A stretch of DNA of 64,000 nucleotides from Desulfitobacterium_A nosdiversum (GTDB lineage Bacteria; Bacillota; Desulfitobacteriia; Desulfitobacteriales; Desulfitobacteriaceae), in the NCBI RefSeq assembly GCF_049860565.1, contig NZ_CP172056.1, forward strand, positions 2,046,001 through 2,110,000, in the 5' to 3' direction. Below are positions 51,844 through 61,136 of the stretch, one piece after another. Position numbers and translations under genes: made by a program. The notes under the pieces were generated by a model. That model saw only the letters and a program-made list of their open reading frames with translations, did no database searches and was not told the origin of the DNA. How positions within the stretch are numbered: the first letter of the stretch is position 1; each line of letters starts with the position of its first letter.

Positions 51844-52872
51844 ATGACTGAAATTCAGCCTATGAAAGCTGAAGAGGACCTTTTGCAGGAACTGGCGAAG
51901 CAAATAACTCAGAAAACAGGGTTAATCATTTTGTGTAAGCAGGAGATAACTGCTGAAAGAGGAAAACTCGTTCCTTTTCAGGTTAAAGTTTCAGGAAATA
52001 ACAATGATCCTGCTTTGTATTTAGCATGGACAAAGCCTGCCGAACCCGACAGCATGACCCTAAAACTTTTAGAGGTATTGGCTTTGGAGATGTATAAGGA
52101 CTTGGTCTCTCAAACTTGGATGAACCCGGCTCAGGAGCTATGGACCTGGGAAAGGCTAATGGAAAAAGGAGTGAAAGAGCAGTGGGATAAGGCGGAATTT
52201 ACAAGACGAGCATCGTTATATCAGCTGCCTATTCTTGAACCAGGATTTCCGGCTTATGTTCAATGCACACCTTGGCACCCAAAAGTTCAGCAAGTATTAT
52301 CCAATCTTTATCCTCATGCTCAGGTAAGCTGGTGCTATGAACAGGGCCTTTTGCTTTGGATTCCTATCCAGGCCTTAAGCCTGTCAGATCATAGGCTGAA
52401 AGCTCAGGGGGAGGAAATAATTCAGGAGGTTTATTCTCTCTTGGCTGATGAGCTAGGTGTTTCGACAGTAGTACTTATTGGAGAGCCCGCTCAGAACAAT
52501 TTATGGGAGGGTTATCTTGAAGTTAAAGCGCTGGCCAAACTTCATGCCCGCTTTTTTGCAGGAGCCCCTGGATTGACTTCGTGGAAGACAGGTTTTTCAG
52601 CGTTGTATAGTACATTACAGAAGTCAACGGCAGAGCAGTATATAGAGAAGCTGTTAGGTGTTTTATCGGATGAGCTTCTTGAAACACTCATTGAATTTCT
52701 TGAACATGATTTAAGCATCAGCGATACAGCAAAGGCGCTTTTTATTCATCGTAACACGTTAACCTATCGAATTGACCGAATCACAGAGCTGACAGGTCAT
52801 AATCCCAGGCAGCTCACGGGAGCTGTGTACTTTTTTCTTGCGATATGGTTAAAAAAGCATATGCGCTATTAG
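51844..52872 (+). CDS. PucR/CdaR-family transcriptional regulator
   Basis: 342 aa from ATG 51844. The C-terminal region (LLETLIEFLEHDLSISDTAKALFIHRNTLTYRIDRITELTG) is the PucR-type helix-turn-helix found in sugar-diacid regulator CdaR and in PucR proteins. The N-terminal part is a weakly conserved sensor domain. It probably activates the adjoining sugar-acid genes in response to the substrate or an intermediate. Confidence 0.88.
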   Translation: MTEIQPMKAEEDLLQELAKQITQKTGLIILCKQEITAERGKLVPFQVKVSGNNNDPALYLAWTKPAEPDSMTLKLLEVLALEMYKDLVSQTWMNPAQELWTWERLMEKGVKEQWDKAEFTRRASLYQLPILEPGFPAYVQCTPWHPKVQQVLSNLYPHAQVSWCYEQGLLLWIPIQALSLSDHRLKAQGEEIIQEVYSLLADELGVSTVVLIGEPAQNNLWEGYLEVKALAKLHARFFAGAPGLTSWKTGFSALYSTLQKSTAEQYIEKLLGVLSDELLETLIEFLEHDLSISDTAKALFIHRNTLTYRIDRITELTGHNPRQLTGAVYFFLAIWLKKHMRY

Positions 52873-52933
52873 ACGAAGCAGAGAACGAGAATAGGTTCGT
52901 GAGAAAAGAAAGAGAAAGGCAGGACAAAAATAG

Positions 52934-53791
52934 ATGGTTCATTCTCGTTTACAAGGATGTTTACCTCGCCTCAGAGGGATACTCCCATCGTTAACCTCGG
53001 CCGAAGGGCGAGTTGCAAACTATATCCTGGAAAATTCCCAGCAAATTATTCATCTCTCGATTACAGAACTTGCGGAATTGGCTCAATGTGCCGAAGCAAC
53101 GATTTTTCGCTTATGCAAGCGCTTAGGCTACGGAGGTTATCAGGCTTTTAAAATTTCTTTAGCCAGTGAGTTGGTTGAGCCTTTAGCAAATATTCATCAG
53201 GAAATTACCCAAAAGGATAGTTTATCCACAATTGCGGCAAAAGTATTTCACTCAAATATTGAGGCACTGCAGGATACGCTTAAGCTCATTCATGAAGAAA
53301 GTCTGGAAAAAGCGGTAAAAGCACTCCATGAGGCTGAACGAATTGAATTTTATGGTCTCGGAGGTTCGGCTCCTGTAGCCATGGATGCTTATCATAAATT
53401 TGTGCGCGTGGGAATCCCTTGTATCGCTCTAACCGACCCTCACTTGCAAGTGATTTCGGCACGACTCCTCAGCCCGAAAGGGGTTGCTTTTGGAATCAGT
53501 CATTCCGGGAGCAACAAGGATATCGTTGAGTCCTTGAAAGCAGCTAGGGAGGCAGGTGCCTTGACGATTTGCCTAACCAACTATCCCAAAGCGCCGGTAA
53601 CCAAGGTGAGCGATATTTGCCTGATTTCCTCAAGCAGAGAATCACATTTTCGCAGTGAAGCAATGTCTTCTCGGATTGCGCAATTAAGCATAATTGATAC
53701 TTTGTTTGTTGGGGTCTCTTTATTAAGACAGGATATGGTTCTTGATAACCTTCAGAAGATCAGGGAAGTGATTTCTCGAAAAAGATTTTAG
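52934..53791 (+). CDS. RpiR/MurR-family transcriptional regulator
   Basis: 285 aa. N-terminal HTH (SITELAELAQCAEATIFRLCKRLGYGGYQAFK) and C-terminal SIS phosphosugar-binding domain (RIEFYGLGGSAPVAMDAYHKF; GISHSGSNKDIVESLKAAREAG; LTNYPKAPVTK). RpiR proteins respond to sugar phosphates; 6-phosphogluconate or KDPG from this cluster is a plausible effector. It precedes the kinase-led operon, with a weak terminator between them. Confidence 0.93.
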   Translation: MVHSRLQGCLPRLRGILPSLTSAEGRVANYILENSQQIIHLSITELAELAQCAEATIFRLCKRLGYGGYQAFKISLASELVEPLANIHQEITQKDSLSTIAAKVFHSNIEALQDTLKLIHEESLEKAVKALHEAERIEFYGLGGSAPVAMDAYHKFVRVGIPCIALTDPHLQVISARLLSPKGVAFGISHSGSNKDIVESLKAAREAGALTICLTNYPKAPVTKVSDICLISSSRESHFRSEAMSSRIAQLSIIDTLFVGVSLLRQDMVLDNLQKIREVISRKRF

Positions 53792-53839
53792 AAAGCAATT
53801 TTATAAATAATTTGATAAGCTTTCGTAAAGTTAAAACCT

Positions 53840-53867
53840 AAGCCCAAAGTTTCTGCAGAGGGCTTTT
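53840..53867 (+). terminator. Weak terminator after the RpiR gene
   Basis: AAGCCC (53840-53845) pairs with GGGCTT (53860-53865) around an inner TCTGCAGA palindrome, followed by TTAAT. Confidence 0.45.
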
Positions 53868-53879
53868 AATATGAGACTT

Positions 53880-53909
53880 TTGAAAATAATTTTGAAATAG
53901 TTATGTAAT
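53880..53909 (+). promoter_or_regulatory. Candidate promoter of the sugar-acid operon
   Basis: TTGAAA (53880-53885), 18 bp, TGTAAT (53904-53909), 33 bp before the kinase start. Confidence 0.4.
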
Positions 53910-53941
53910 AGAGAAAATTTTTATCATAAGGGGACAGGAGA

Positions 53942-55492
53942 ATGGAACGGGAATGGATATTAAGCGTCGATGTTGGGACCTCAAGCGTTAAAGCGGCTAT
54001 TTTCAATGACCAGGCAGAGCTGGTAGCAGAGCAAAGCTGCGGATACCCTCTTGTTCAACCTCATCCAGGCTGGGTTGAACAGGATCCAAAAGACGTGCTT
54101 CAGGCCTTCAAAGAAGCGATTCGGGAAGTACTCAACCAAGTCGATCAAAAGCCAAAAGTTCTGGTTCTAAGTACAGCAATGCATGCCCTTATGGGTCTTG
54201 ATGATCAAGAACAGCCTCTAACACGTTTTCTTACCTGGGCAGATCAAAGAGCTCAAAAGTGGGCTAGCCAGTTAAGAGCTGAGCAAAAGGGACTGGAGAT
54301 TTATCAAAGAACAGGAACTCCGATTCACGCAATGTCTTCCCTTTTAAAGTTAACTTGGTTTCGGGAAAGTCAGCCGGAGCTTTTTAAGCAAGTTAAACTT
54401 TGGGTAGATTTAAAAGCCTATCTCATCCATGCACTTGTCGGTGAATGGCTAATTGATGAGTCTTTAGCCTCGGCTACAGGGCTTTATAATCTAAAGAATC
54501 GGATGTGGGATGAAGAGGCGCTCGCTTGGTGCGGAGTTACTCAAGCACAGCTTCCTCGTCTTGTTAAAACCACGGATTGTGTCGGCGTTATTGGCCGAGA
54601 CCTCGCTCAAAGACTAGGTCTTCCTGAGAATACGAGAATAATAGCCGGAGCAAGTGACGGAGCTTTGGCAAACTTAGGGGTAGGGGCGGTAGTTCCCGGT
54701 TCGCTTGCTCTTTCAATCGGCACAAGCGGTGCAGCCCGCCAAATGGTTAGAAAGCCGCAGCTTGATCCTCAAGGCCGTCTCTTTTGTTATGTAGTGGATC
54801 ATGACCATTATATTATCGGCGGACCGATTAATAACGGCGGGATTCTGCTGCGTTGGCTGGAATCTCTTTTTGCTCCTGAGATTAAGACAAATCGGGAACT
54901 GGCCTCGTCGCCTGAGCAAACCCAAAATTTTTATGAAGTATTAAACAAAGAAGTAAGTGCTGTTGCTCCAGGCTCAGATGGGTTATTCTGTTTACCCTAT
55001 CTTACAGGAGAACGCGCGCCGTTATGGCGTGAAGATGTTTCAGGCAGCTTTTGGGGATTAAGGCTGACCCATACGCGCGGTCATTTAATGCGGGCAGTTT
55101 TGGAAGGAATCAGCTATCAGCTAAATTCAGTCGTTAAGCTTTTGGAAGGTCTGGCCGGACCTGCCCATGAAATTCGTGCGACGGGTGGCTTTATTCAATC
55201 CAAGGTCTGGGCAGAGATTCTTACCGATATTTTAGGAAGTCCCCTGGGAATACCGAAGCATACCCAGGGATCTGCTTTAGGCGGGGCATTCTTGGCATGG
55301 TATGCTCTTGGACAGATACAATCGCTCGAGGACTGTGCCAAGCTTATTCCAGTAACCGAGGTTAAAAAACCAAACCCTGCTTACAAGAAACGTTATCAGT
55401 CGGGTTATGCGCTTTTTAAGGATTTAATTCATCTTGGAGAGACTCAGTTCGAGAAACTTAATGAATTTGCTAAGGGAGGCTGTAACAAATGA
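53942..55492 (+). CDS. FGGY-family carbohydrate kinase (gluconokinase/xylulokinase-like)
   Basis: 516 aa. The N-terminal phosphate loop (ILSVDVGTSSVKAAIFN), the substrate region (HPGWVEQDPKDVLQAF), the middle SIGTSGAARQMV and the C-terminal FGGY region (RATGGFIQSKVWAEILTDILGSPLG) are intact. It phosphorylates a sugar or sugar acid at the terminal hydroxyl. In this cluster gluconate is the best guess. Its stop overlaps the start of the dehydratase gene by four bases. Confidence 0.9.
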   Translation: MEREWILSVDVGTSSVKAAIFNDQAELVAEQSCGYPLVQPHPGWVEQDPKDVLQAFKEAIREVLNQVDQKPKVLVLSTAMHALMGLDDQEQPLTRFLTWADQRAQKWASQLRAEQKGLEIYQRTGTPIHAMSSLLKLTWFRESQPELFKQVKLWVDLKAYLIHALVGEWLIDESLASATGLYNLKNRMWDEEALAWCGVTQAQLPRLVKTTDCVGVIGRDLAQRLGLPENTRIIAGASDGALANLGVGAVVPGSLALSIGTSGAARQMVRKPQLDPQGRLFCYVVDHDHYIIGGPINNGGILLRWLESLFAPEIKTNRELASSPEQTQNFYEVLNKEVSAVAPGSDGLFCLPYLTGERAPLWREDVSGSFWGLRLTHTRGHLMRAVLEGISYQLNSVVKLLEGLAGPAHEIRATGGFIQSKVWAEILTDILGSPLGIPKHTQGSALGGAFLAWYALGQIQSLEDCAKLIPVTEVKKPNPAYKKRYQSGYALFKDLIHLGETQFEKLNEFAKGGCNK

Positions 55493-57114
55493 CGAACCGA
55501 TTGAATCACCTTCCTCCTTTTCAGCGTGCCATTGCCAAGGCTCATCTTTGCTCTGCGGGTGCGCGCTATGAAGATCTTGACAAACCTATTATTGCGGTAG
55601 TTAATACCTGGAATGAAATCGTTCCGGGCCATTCTCCTCTGCGTGAACTAGCCGAGCATGTTAAACGGGGAATTTATCAAGCAGGGGGTACACCCCTGGA
55701 ATTTAATACAATTGCGATTTGTGATGGAATTACCCAAGGACATTGCGGAATGAACTATGTTTTACCCAGCCGTGAGCTTATCGCGGATTCTGTGGAAACC
55801 ATGATTAACAGCCATGGGATTTTTGACGGCATGGTTCTTATGGGCTCCTGTGATAAGATCGTGCCGGCTCTGCTCATGGCGGCTGCGCGTTTAAACTTAC
55901 CGAGTATCATGTTAACCGCAGGCCCAAACATTCCGGAAATTAAACCGCATGAATCAAAAGCGGCTCGGCAGAAATTTATGCGCGGGGAAATCGATGAAAA
56001 GACATTAGTTGAGGAAACGCTCCGCTATTATCCCGGTCCGGGTATTTGCCCTTATTTAGGCACAGCAAACACAATGGGGATATTGACTGAGGCTTTGGGG
56101 TTAGCTTTACCGGGAAATGGGCTGGCTCCTGCTCAAAGTTCGCTGCGCTTCAAGATAGCGGAAGAGAGCGGGATTCGCGCCGTTCAGATGGTTAAAGAAG
56201 AATTACTGCCCCGAAAGATATTGACCAAAGAAGCCTTTGAAAATGCAATTCGCGTTTTGCTGGCCATCGGCGGATCATTGAACGGGGTCTTGCATCTACT
56301 TGCTTTGGCAAAAGAAGTGGGTGTGGAACTTTCCTTGAAGGATTTTGATCTTCTGAGCCGTTCGACTCCATTGCTTACAGCTGTCGTTCCAAATGATCAA
56401 GAACATACGGTGATTGATATTTTTCGAGCAGGCGGGGCGCCTGCTGTCATGAAACGTTTGGAAACGCTGCTGAACACGGACCAGATGACGGTAACGGGAA
56501 AGACAATGAAGGATAATCTGAGCCAAGTCACGACAATTGGAGAGTTAATCCATTCACTGGACAATCCTCTTCAGACTGAAGGAGGACTGGTTGTTCTTCA
56601 TGGAAACCTAGCTCCCGACGGAGCATTATTAAAACGCTCTGCCATCGCCGGAGAAGAAACATTAATTAAGGGAAGGGCAAGAGTGTTTAATTCCGAGGAA
56701 GAGTGTCTTGCAGCTGAAAAAGTTGATACTGATGAGATTCTTGTCGTTCGTTATGAAGGACCGGCAGGAGGGCCGGGGATGAGAGAGCTCCACCGCGTCA
56801 CCGAATTTTTGCAGGTTCGAGGCGGCAAAGCGATCCTAACCGACGGAAGATTTTCGGGAGCATCAGGCGGGGTATCTGTCGGTTATATATCACCGGAAGC
56901 AGCTGCTGGTGGAATCATCGGGTTAGTTGAAGATGGAGATATTATTTTGATTGATATGGAGAAGCGTGAACTTCAGCTTCAGGTTTCCTCTGAAATCCTT
57001 AAAGAACGCCGGGCAAAATTTCTTCCCCTTGAAAAGCAAGCTTCACCTTATTTAAAGAGTTATGCTCATAAAGTTTCTTCTGCAAATTTAGGGGCTATCT
57101 TCAAGGAACAGTAA
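55489..57114 (+). CDS. IlvD/Edd-family dehydratase (probable sugar-acid dehydratase)
   Basis: 541 aa. VVNTWNEIVPGHSPLRELAEHVKRG, CDGITQGHCGMNYVLPSRELIADS, MGSCDKIVPALLMAAARLN and GICPYLGTANTMG give the family Fe-S cysteines and phosphate/substrate loops; LTDGRFSGASGG is the terminal signature. It resembles IlvD more than Edd in length. In an operon with KDPG aldolase it probably dehydrates gluconate or a related aldonate to the 2-keto-3-deoxy acid, but true dihydroxyacid dehydratase activity is not excluded. Confidence 0.85.
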   Translation: MTNRLNHLPPFQRAIAKAHLCSAGARYEDLDKPIIAVVNTWNEIVPGHSPLRELAEHVKRGIYQAGGTPLEFNTIAICDGITQGHCGMNYVLPSRELIADSVETMINSHGIFDGMVLMGSCDKIVPALLMAAARLNLPSIMLTAGPNIPEIKPHESKAARQKFMRGEIDEKTLVEETLRYYPGPGICPYLGTANTMGILTEALGLALPGNGLAPAQSSLRFKIAEESGIRAVQMVKEELLPRKILTKEAFENAIRVLLAIGGSLNGVLHLLALAKEVGVELSLKDFDLLSRSTPLLTAVVPNDQEHTVIDIFRAGGAPAVMKRLETLLNTDQMTVTGKTMKDNLSQVTTIGELIHSLDNPLQTEGGLVVLHGNLAPDGALLKRSAIAGEETLIKGRARVFNSEEECLAAEKVDTDEILVVRYEGPAGGPGMRELHRVTEFLQVRGGKAILTDGRFSGASGGVSVGYISPEAAAGGIIGLVEDGDIILIDMEKRELQLQVSSEILKERRAKFLPLEKQASPYLKSYAHKVSSANLGAIFKEQ

Positions 57115-57319
57115 AGAGTGATGCAAAGAAATTTATTTTATAAATAAGACAAAACCAAGCTTTTGTAAAAATTTAATACTTTGTCATAAATATTGAATAT
57201 ATTTTCATGAATATCATATAAGCAAGAAATTTTTTTTCATAACAGCAGGATAATGAAAAATATTGCCGAAGTATTCTGTATGCAAATTGCAAATCTACAT
57301 ACCAATAGGAGGGGAAGTC

Positions 57320-58636
57320 GTGTATAAACCAAGAAAATTCTTGAGAGGAGTTGCGGTGGTTTTGAGCCTGGCCATGAGCTTAGGTCTAGCCGCAGGCTGT
57401 GGAAACAGTCAAGCCTCCAAGACAACATCCTCAGACAAGCCGTATGCTGGTACCCAACTCCGCGTAGTCTTTGCAAACCATCCCTGGTCGGATGCCTTAA
57501 AAGCTCAGCTCCCCGAGTTTGAGCAAAAAACAGGAATCAAAGTGAATGCTGAAAATTATTTTGAAGATCAGCTTACTCAAAAATTGACGGTAGAATTGAC
57601 TTCTGGTTCAACAACAATTGATGCCTTTATGTTCCGTCCGCTCCAAGAAGGTAAACTTTTTGCAACAAACGGTTGGCTCAATGATATCAACAGTTATGCA
57701 CAGAAGGATACCGCATGGAATTTAGGAGACTTTAACAAAGGTGCAATCGGCACTGTAACCATGAATCAAAAACTTTACGGTATACCGATCGTAACTGAGC
57801 GGGAGATTATGTATTATCGTAAAGATATTCTCCAAGAAAACAATATTCCTGTACCGAAAACGCTGGATGAGCTTGTTGCGGCAGCAAAAAAATTGAATAA
57901 TCCTGACAAGGGAATTTACGGCTTTGTTGCTCGCGGTCAACGTTCACCTGCTGTCACTCAGTTTTCAAGTTTTCTCTACAGCAATGGCGGAGATTTCGCT
58001 AAAGACGGCAAAGCTTCGATCAATACACCGGAAGCGATCAAAGCTTATCAAACATATGGTGATTTGCTTCGTTCTTATGGACCTCCCGGAACTTTGAATA
58101 TGGCTTGGCCGCAAGCTTTTGCAGTTTTCCAACAAGGAAAGGCTGTTTTCCTCACTGATGCTGACAGTCTTTATACAAACCTAACGGATCCTAAAAAATC
58201 CACAGTATCCGATAAAGTGGGCTTTGCTCAATTCCCTGCAGGCACTGCAGGCTCCAAACCTTATAATATTACGTCTTGGGCGTTAGGAATGAATGCGAAG
58301 TCGAAAAATCAAGAAGCTACATGGGAATTCATTAAATGGGCAACGAGCAAAGAACAAGTTCTTAAGATGCAGCAAGCCGGTAATCCAGGTGCGCGTGAGT
58401 CCGTTTGGAATGACCCTGAGGGGTTGAAAAACTTCCCGAAAGAATATGCCGATACGGTTAAGGCTTCAATGAAAGATTCCGTTGATCATGACCGCCCGGT
58501 GGTTATCGATATCGGACCGGCTCGTGATGCTGTCGGTGGCGCAATTCAAGCTGCTATTCAAGGTCAAGATGTTACAGCCGCCGCTAATGCAGGAAATACA
58601 GCTCTGCAAGCGATTATTGATAAGGAAAAGAAATAA
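57320..58636 (+). CDS. ABC transporter extracellular solute-binding lipoprotein (family 1)
   Basis: 438 aa from GTG 57320 (AGGAGGGG). The signal peptide has a lipobox LAAGC near residue 25, so it is lipid-anchored outside the membrane. The MalE-like fold shows PDKGIYGFVARGQ and ATWEFIKWATSKEQVLKMQQAG. It captures a sugar or sugar acid for the two permeases encoded next. A stable hairpin after its stop suggests higher expression than the permeases. Confidence 0.92.
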   Translation: MYKPRKFLRGVAVVLSLAMSLGLAAGCGNSQASKTTSSDKPYAGTQLRVVFANHPWSDALKAQLPEFEQKTGIKVNAENYFEDQLTQKLTVELTSGSTTIDAFMFRPLQEGKLFATNGWLNDINSYAQKDTAWNLGDFNKGAIGTVTMNQKLYGIPIVTEREIMYYRKDILQENNIPVPKTLDELVAAAKKLNNPDKGIYGFVARGQRSPAVTQFSSFLYSNGGDFAKDGKASINTPEAIKAYQTYGDLLRSYGPPGTLNMAWPQAFAVFQQGKAVFLTDADSLYTNLTDPKKSTVSDKVGFAQFPAGTAGSKPYNITSWALGMNAKSKNQEATWEFIKWATSKEQVLKMQQAGNPGARESVWNDPEGLKNFPKEYADTVKASMKDSVDHDRPVVIDIGPARDAVGGAIQAAIQGQDVTAAANAGNTALQAIIDKEKK

Positions 58637-58654
58637 ACACTATAATTTCATGAA

Positions 58655-58682
58655 CGAGCCTTCCGTTCTTGCGGAAGGCTCG
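58655..58682 (+). other. Hairpin between solute-binding-protein and permease genes
   Basis: CGAGCCTTCCG (58655-58665), loop TTCTTG, CGGAAGGCTCG (58672-58682): 11 perfect pairs with no T-run. It is typical of partial attenuation or 3'-end stabilisation in binding-protein operons. Confidence 0.65.
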
Positions 58683-58715
58683 GCTCCTATAATGTACATA
58701 GCAAGGGGGGTCACC

Positions 58716-59594
58716 ATGTTTAGTCGTTGGCTCGAGCGAAATATTAAATATATTTTCCCGCTACCTGCGGTTTTGTTTGTTTTGATCATGATGGTGTTTC
58801 CAATTGCTTATACCCTCAGGTTGAGCTTTTTTGATTGGAGTATGTCCTCTTTGGTCCCCCCGCAATGGGTTGGAATAAGCAATTATAAATCATTGCTGTT
58901 TAGTGATCCGCGATTCTGGCCATCAATTTCTCGTACCTTTGTCTTTACGATTGCGGCGGTTCTTGTGGAAACTGTACTGGGTATTATTATTGCTCTGTTC
59001 TTTAATCAAGATTTTAAAGGTAAAAATGTCCTGAAGACGCTGTTTTTGCTTCCGATGATTGCTACGCCAGTTGCAATCGGACTCGTCTGGATGCTTATTT
59101 ATGAACCGAATATCGGCTTTGCTAATAAAGTTTTAAGCGTATTTCATATTTCTCCCCAGCTTTGGCTGGCTTCGCCCAAGCAAGTTATGGCATCTCTTAT
59201 TATTGTTGATGTTTGGCAATGGACTCCAATGGTTGCTTTAATCGTCCTTGCCGGTTTAACCTCTTTGCCGACTGAGCCCTATGAAGCGGCTTTAGTCGAT
59301 GGCGCGACGCGTTGGCAAATGCTCACACGGATAACGCTGCCGCTTTTAAAACCGACTATTCTGGTTGCAGTGCTCCTTCGCTCGATTGATGCGTTGAAAA
59401 CCTTTGATATTATCTATTCAATGACCGGAGGAGGACCCGATTTTCATTCGGAAACCATTAATATTTATAGCTTTGTCCAAGGATTTTCCTATTTTAAACT
59501 GGGCATGACATCTGCACTTCTGATGATCTTCTTTGTTCTTGTTTTGGCAATGAGTATGATTCTGGTTTCGATTCGCAAAGGAGGAGAGGCATAA
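58716..59594 (+). CDS. Sugar ABC transporter permease (MalF-like)
   Basis: 292 aa from ATG 58716 behind AAGGGGGG; the longer frame overlaps the binding-protein gene. Six membrane helices and the EAA loop (PYEAALVDGATRWQMLTRITLPLLKP) identify a MalF-type CUT1 permease. It pairs with the following MalG-like subunit, whose start overlaps its stop codon by one base. Confidence 0.93.
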   Translation: MFSRWLERNIKYIFPLPAVLFVLIMMVFPIAYTLRLSFFDWSMSSLVPPQWVGISNYKSLLFSDPRFWPSISRTFVFTIAAVLVETVLGIIIALFFNQDFKGKNVLKTLFLLPMIATPVAIGLVWMLIYEPNIGFANKVLSVFHISPQLWLASPKQVMASLIIVDVWQWTPMVALIVLAGLTSLPTEPYEAALVDGATRWQMLTRITLPLLKPTILVAVLLRSIDALKTFDIIYSMTGGGPDFHSETINIYSFVQGFSYFKLGMTSALLMIFFVLVLAMSMILVSIRKGGEA

Positions 59595-60415
59595 TGATGC
59601 GACAAACGAAAGATTACGCTAAATATCTCCAGCGGTTGCTTCTGGTCGCTGTCGTATTAGCATTTTTGTTTCCATTCTTTTGGATGCTTTTAGCCTCCTT
59701 CAAAACGCAGCAGCAAATTATGTCTACGCAAAATGTGCTCGTTTTTTCACCCACCTTTCAGAACTATGCCGATGTTTTTGAACAATATGATTTTCTTAAG
59801 TTTATCATGAACAGCTTTATTATTGCTGTAGGCTCTACGCTCCTCTCCCTGGTTCTAGGACTGCCTGCAGCCTATTCAATTGCACGTTATCATCAAAATA
59901 AGCTCGGGTTAACAATTTTAGTTGCTCGGATTGTACCGGGGATAACCTTTTTAATTCCTTGGTATATTCTTTTTACAAAGCTTCACCTTGTGGACAGTTA
60001 CACATCGATGATCTTAAGCCATATGCTCGTTGGCTTACCGTATATTGTTTGGATTATGGTTCCATACTTTGAAAATATTCCGATAGAACTTGAAGAATCA
60101 GCACGAGTCGACGGCTGTACCATCCAAGAGGCTTTCTTTAGGATTGTTCTCCCGATATCCGGGCCTGGAATTATTACGGCCTCCATTTTCTCCTTCGTTT
60201 TTTCCTGGAATAACTTTATGTTTTCTTTGGTCTTATCAGGGGATAAGACGAAAACACTGCCTATTGCCGTATATTCTTTCCTCTCCTATTCTGAGATTAA
60301 CTGGGGCGGCTTAATGGCTGCAGCAGTTGTTATTACTCTTCCTGTTCTGATTCTTGCCCTCCTGTCTCAAAAATATATTATCAATGGCTTGACAGCAGGA
60401 GCTGTAAAAGGCTAA
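59594..60415 (+). CDS. Sugar ABC transporter permease (MalG-like)
   Basis: 273 aa with six membrane helices and the EAA loop (IELEESARVDGCTIQEAFFRIVLPISGPG). It is the second permease of the importer. ATG 59594 overlaps the preceding stop. There is no ATPase gene in this operon; the one at 50,591 is the nearest candidate. Confidence 0.94.
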   Translation: MMRQTKDYAKYLQRLLLVAVVLAFLFPFFWMLLASFKTQQQIMSTQNVLVFSPTFQNYADVFEQYDFLKFIMNSFIIAVGSTLLSLVLGLPAAYSIARYHQNKLGLTILVARIVPGITFLIPWYILFTKLHLVDSYTSMILSHMLVGLPYIVWIMVPYFENIPIELEESARVDGCTIQEAFFRIVLPISGPGIITASIFSFVFSWNNFMFSLVLSGDKTKTLPIAVYSFLSYSEINWGGLMAAAVVITLPVLILALLSQKYIINGLTAGAVKG

Positions 60416-60429
60416 AAGGAGGATGGGAT

Positions 60430-61056
60430 ATGTTTAAAGAACGCCTTTGGCAAAATGGTGTGCTCGCTATTTTGCGCGGATTCAGTGAAACTGAGGCAAT
60501 TGATGCTGCACAGGCCTTGCTCGAAGGAGGGGTCAGCGCTATTGAGGTCACATCGGACTCTCCTGGAGCGTGGAATATAATTGAAACCTTAAAGAAACAG
60601 AATACGCATATTGTCGTTGGTGCCGGTACTGTTCTCGATACGGAAACAGCTCGTCAAGCCATTGAAGTGGGTGCAGACTTCTTATTTTCCCCTATCTTCT
60701 TTCCGGAAATGATGCAAATTGCTCATCGGTATGGCCGATTGGCTATTCCAGGTGCGATGACGCCTACGGAAGTCATGCAGGCTCTTGAAGCAGGGGCGGA
60801 TATTGTTAAGTTATTTCCGGCAGGGTCACTTGGAGTTAACTATTTAAAAGAACTTAGAGGTCCATTTTCATACATCCCGTTCCTTCCTACGGGCGGGATA
60901 ACCCTTGATAATGCGCCTGATTTTATTCGAGCAGGTGCAGTTGGGGTCGGCATGGGGAGTGCTTTAGTCAACAAAGGATGGGTAAAAGAAAAGAAATTTG
61001 CCCAGCTTACCAATCAAGCGAAAGAACTCCAAAAGCTTATCCATCAAACCCTTTAA
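60430..61056 (+). CDS. eda: 2-keto-3-deoxy-6-phosphogluconate aldolase (bifunctional KDPG/KHG aldolase type)
   Basis: 208 aa. The conserved Glu in AIEVTSDSPGA, the GAGTVLD loop and the Schiff-base Lys in DIVKLFPAG are visible, as are FLFSPIFFPEM and FLPTGGI. It cleaves KDPG to pyruvate and glyceraldehyde-3-phosphate. It fixes the cluster as an Entner-Doudoroff-type sugar-acid route. ATG 60430 follows AAAGGAGGAT. Confidence 0.94.
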   Translation: MFKERLWQNGVLAILRGFSETEAIDAAQALLEGGVSAIEVTSDSPGAWNIIETLKKQNTHIVVGAGTVLDTETARQAIEVGADFLFSPIFFPEMMQIAHRYGRLAIPGAMTPTEVMQALEAGADIVKLFPAGSLGVNYLKELRGPFSYIPFLPTGGITLDNAPDFIRAGAVGVGMGSALVNKGWVKEKKFAQLTNQAKELQKLIHQTL

Positions 61057-61136
61057 CGAATCACGAAACAGCATAGAAGCAAAAAGTGATATCTGCTTTT
61101 ATAAATGCAATACCTGATCTAAGGGGATGAACTGGT

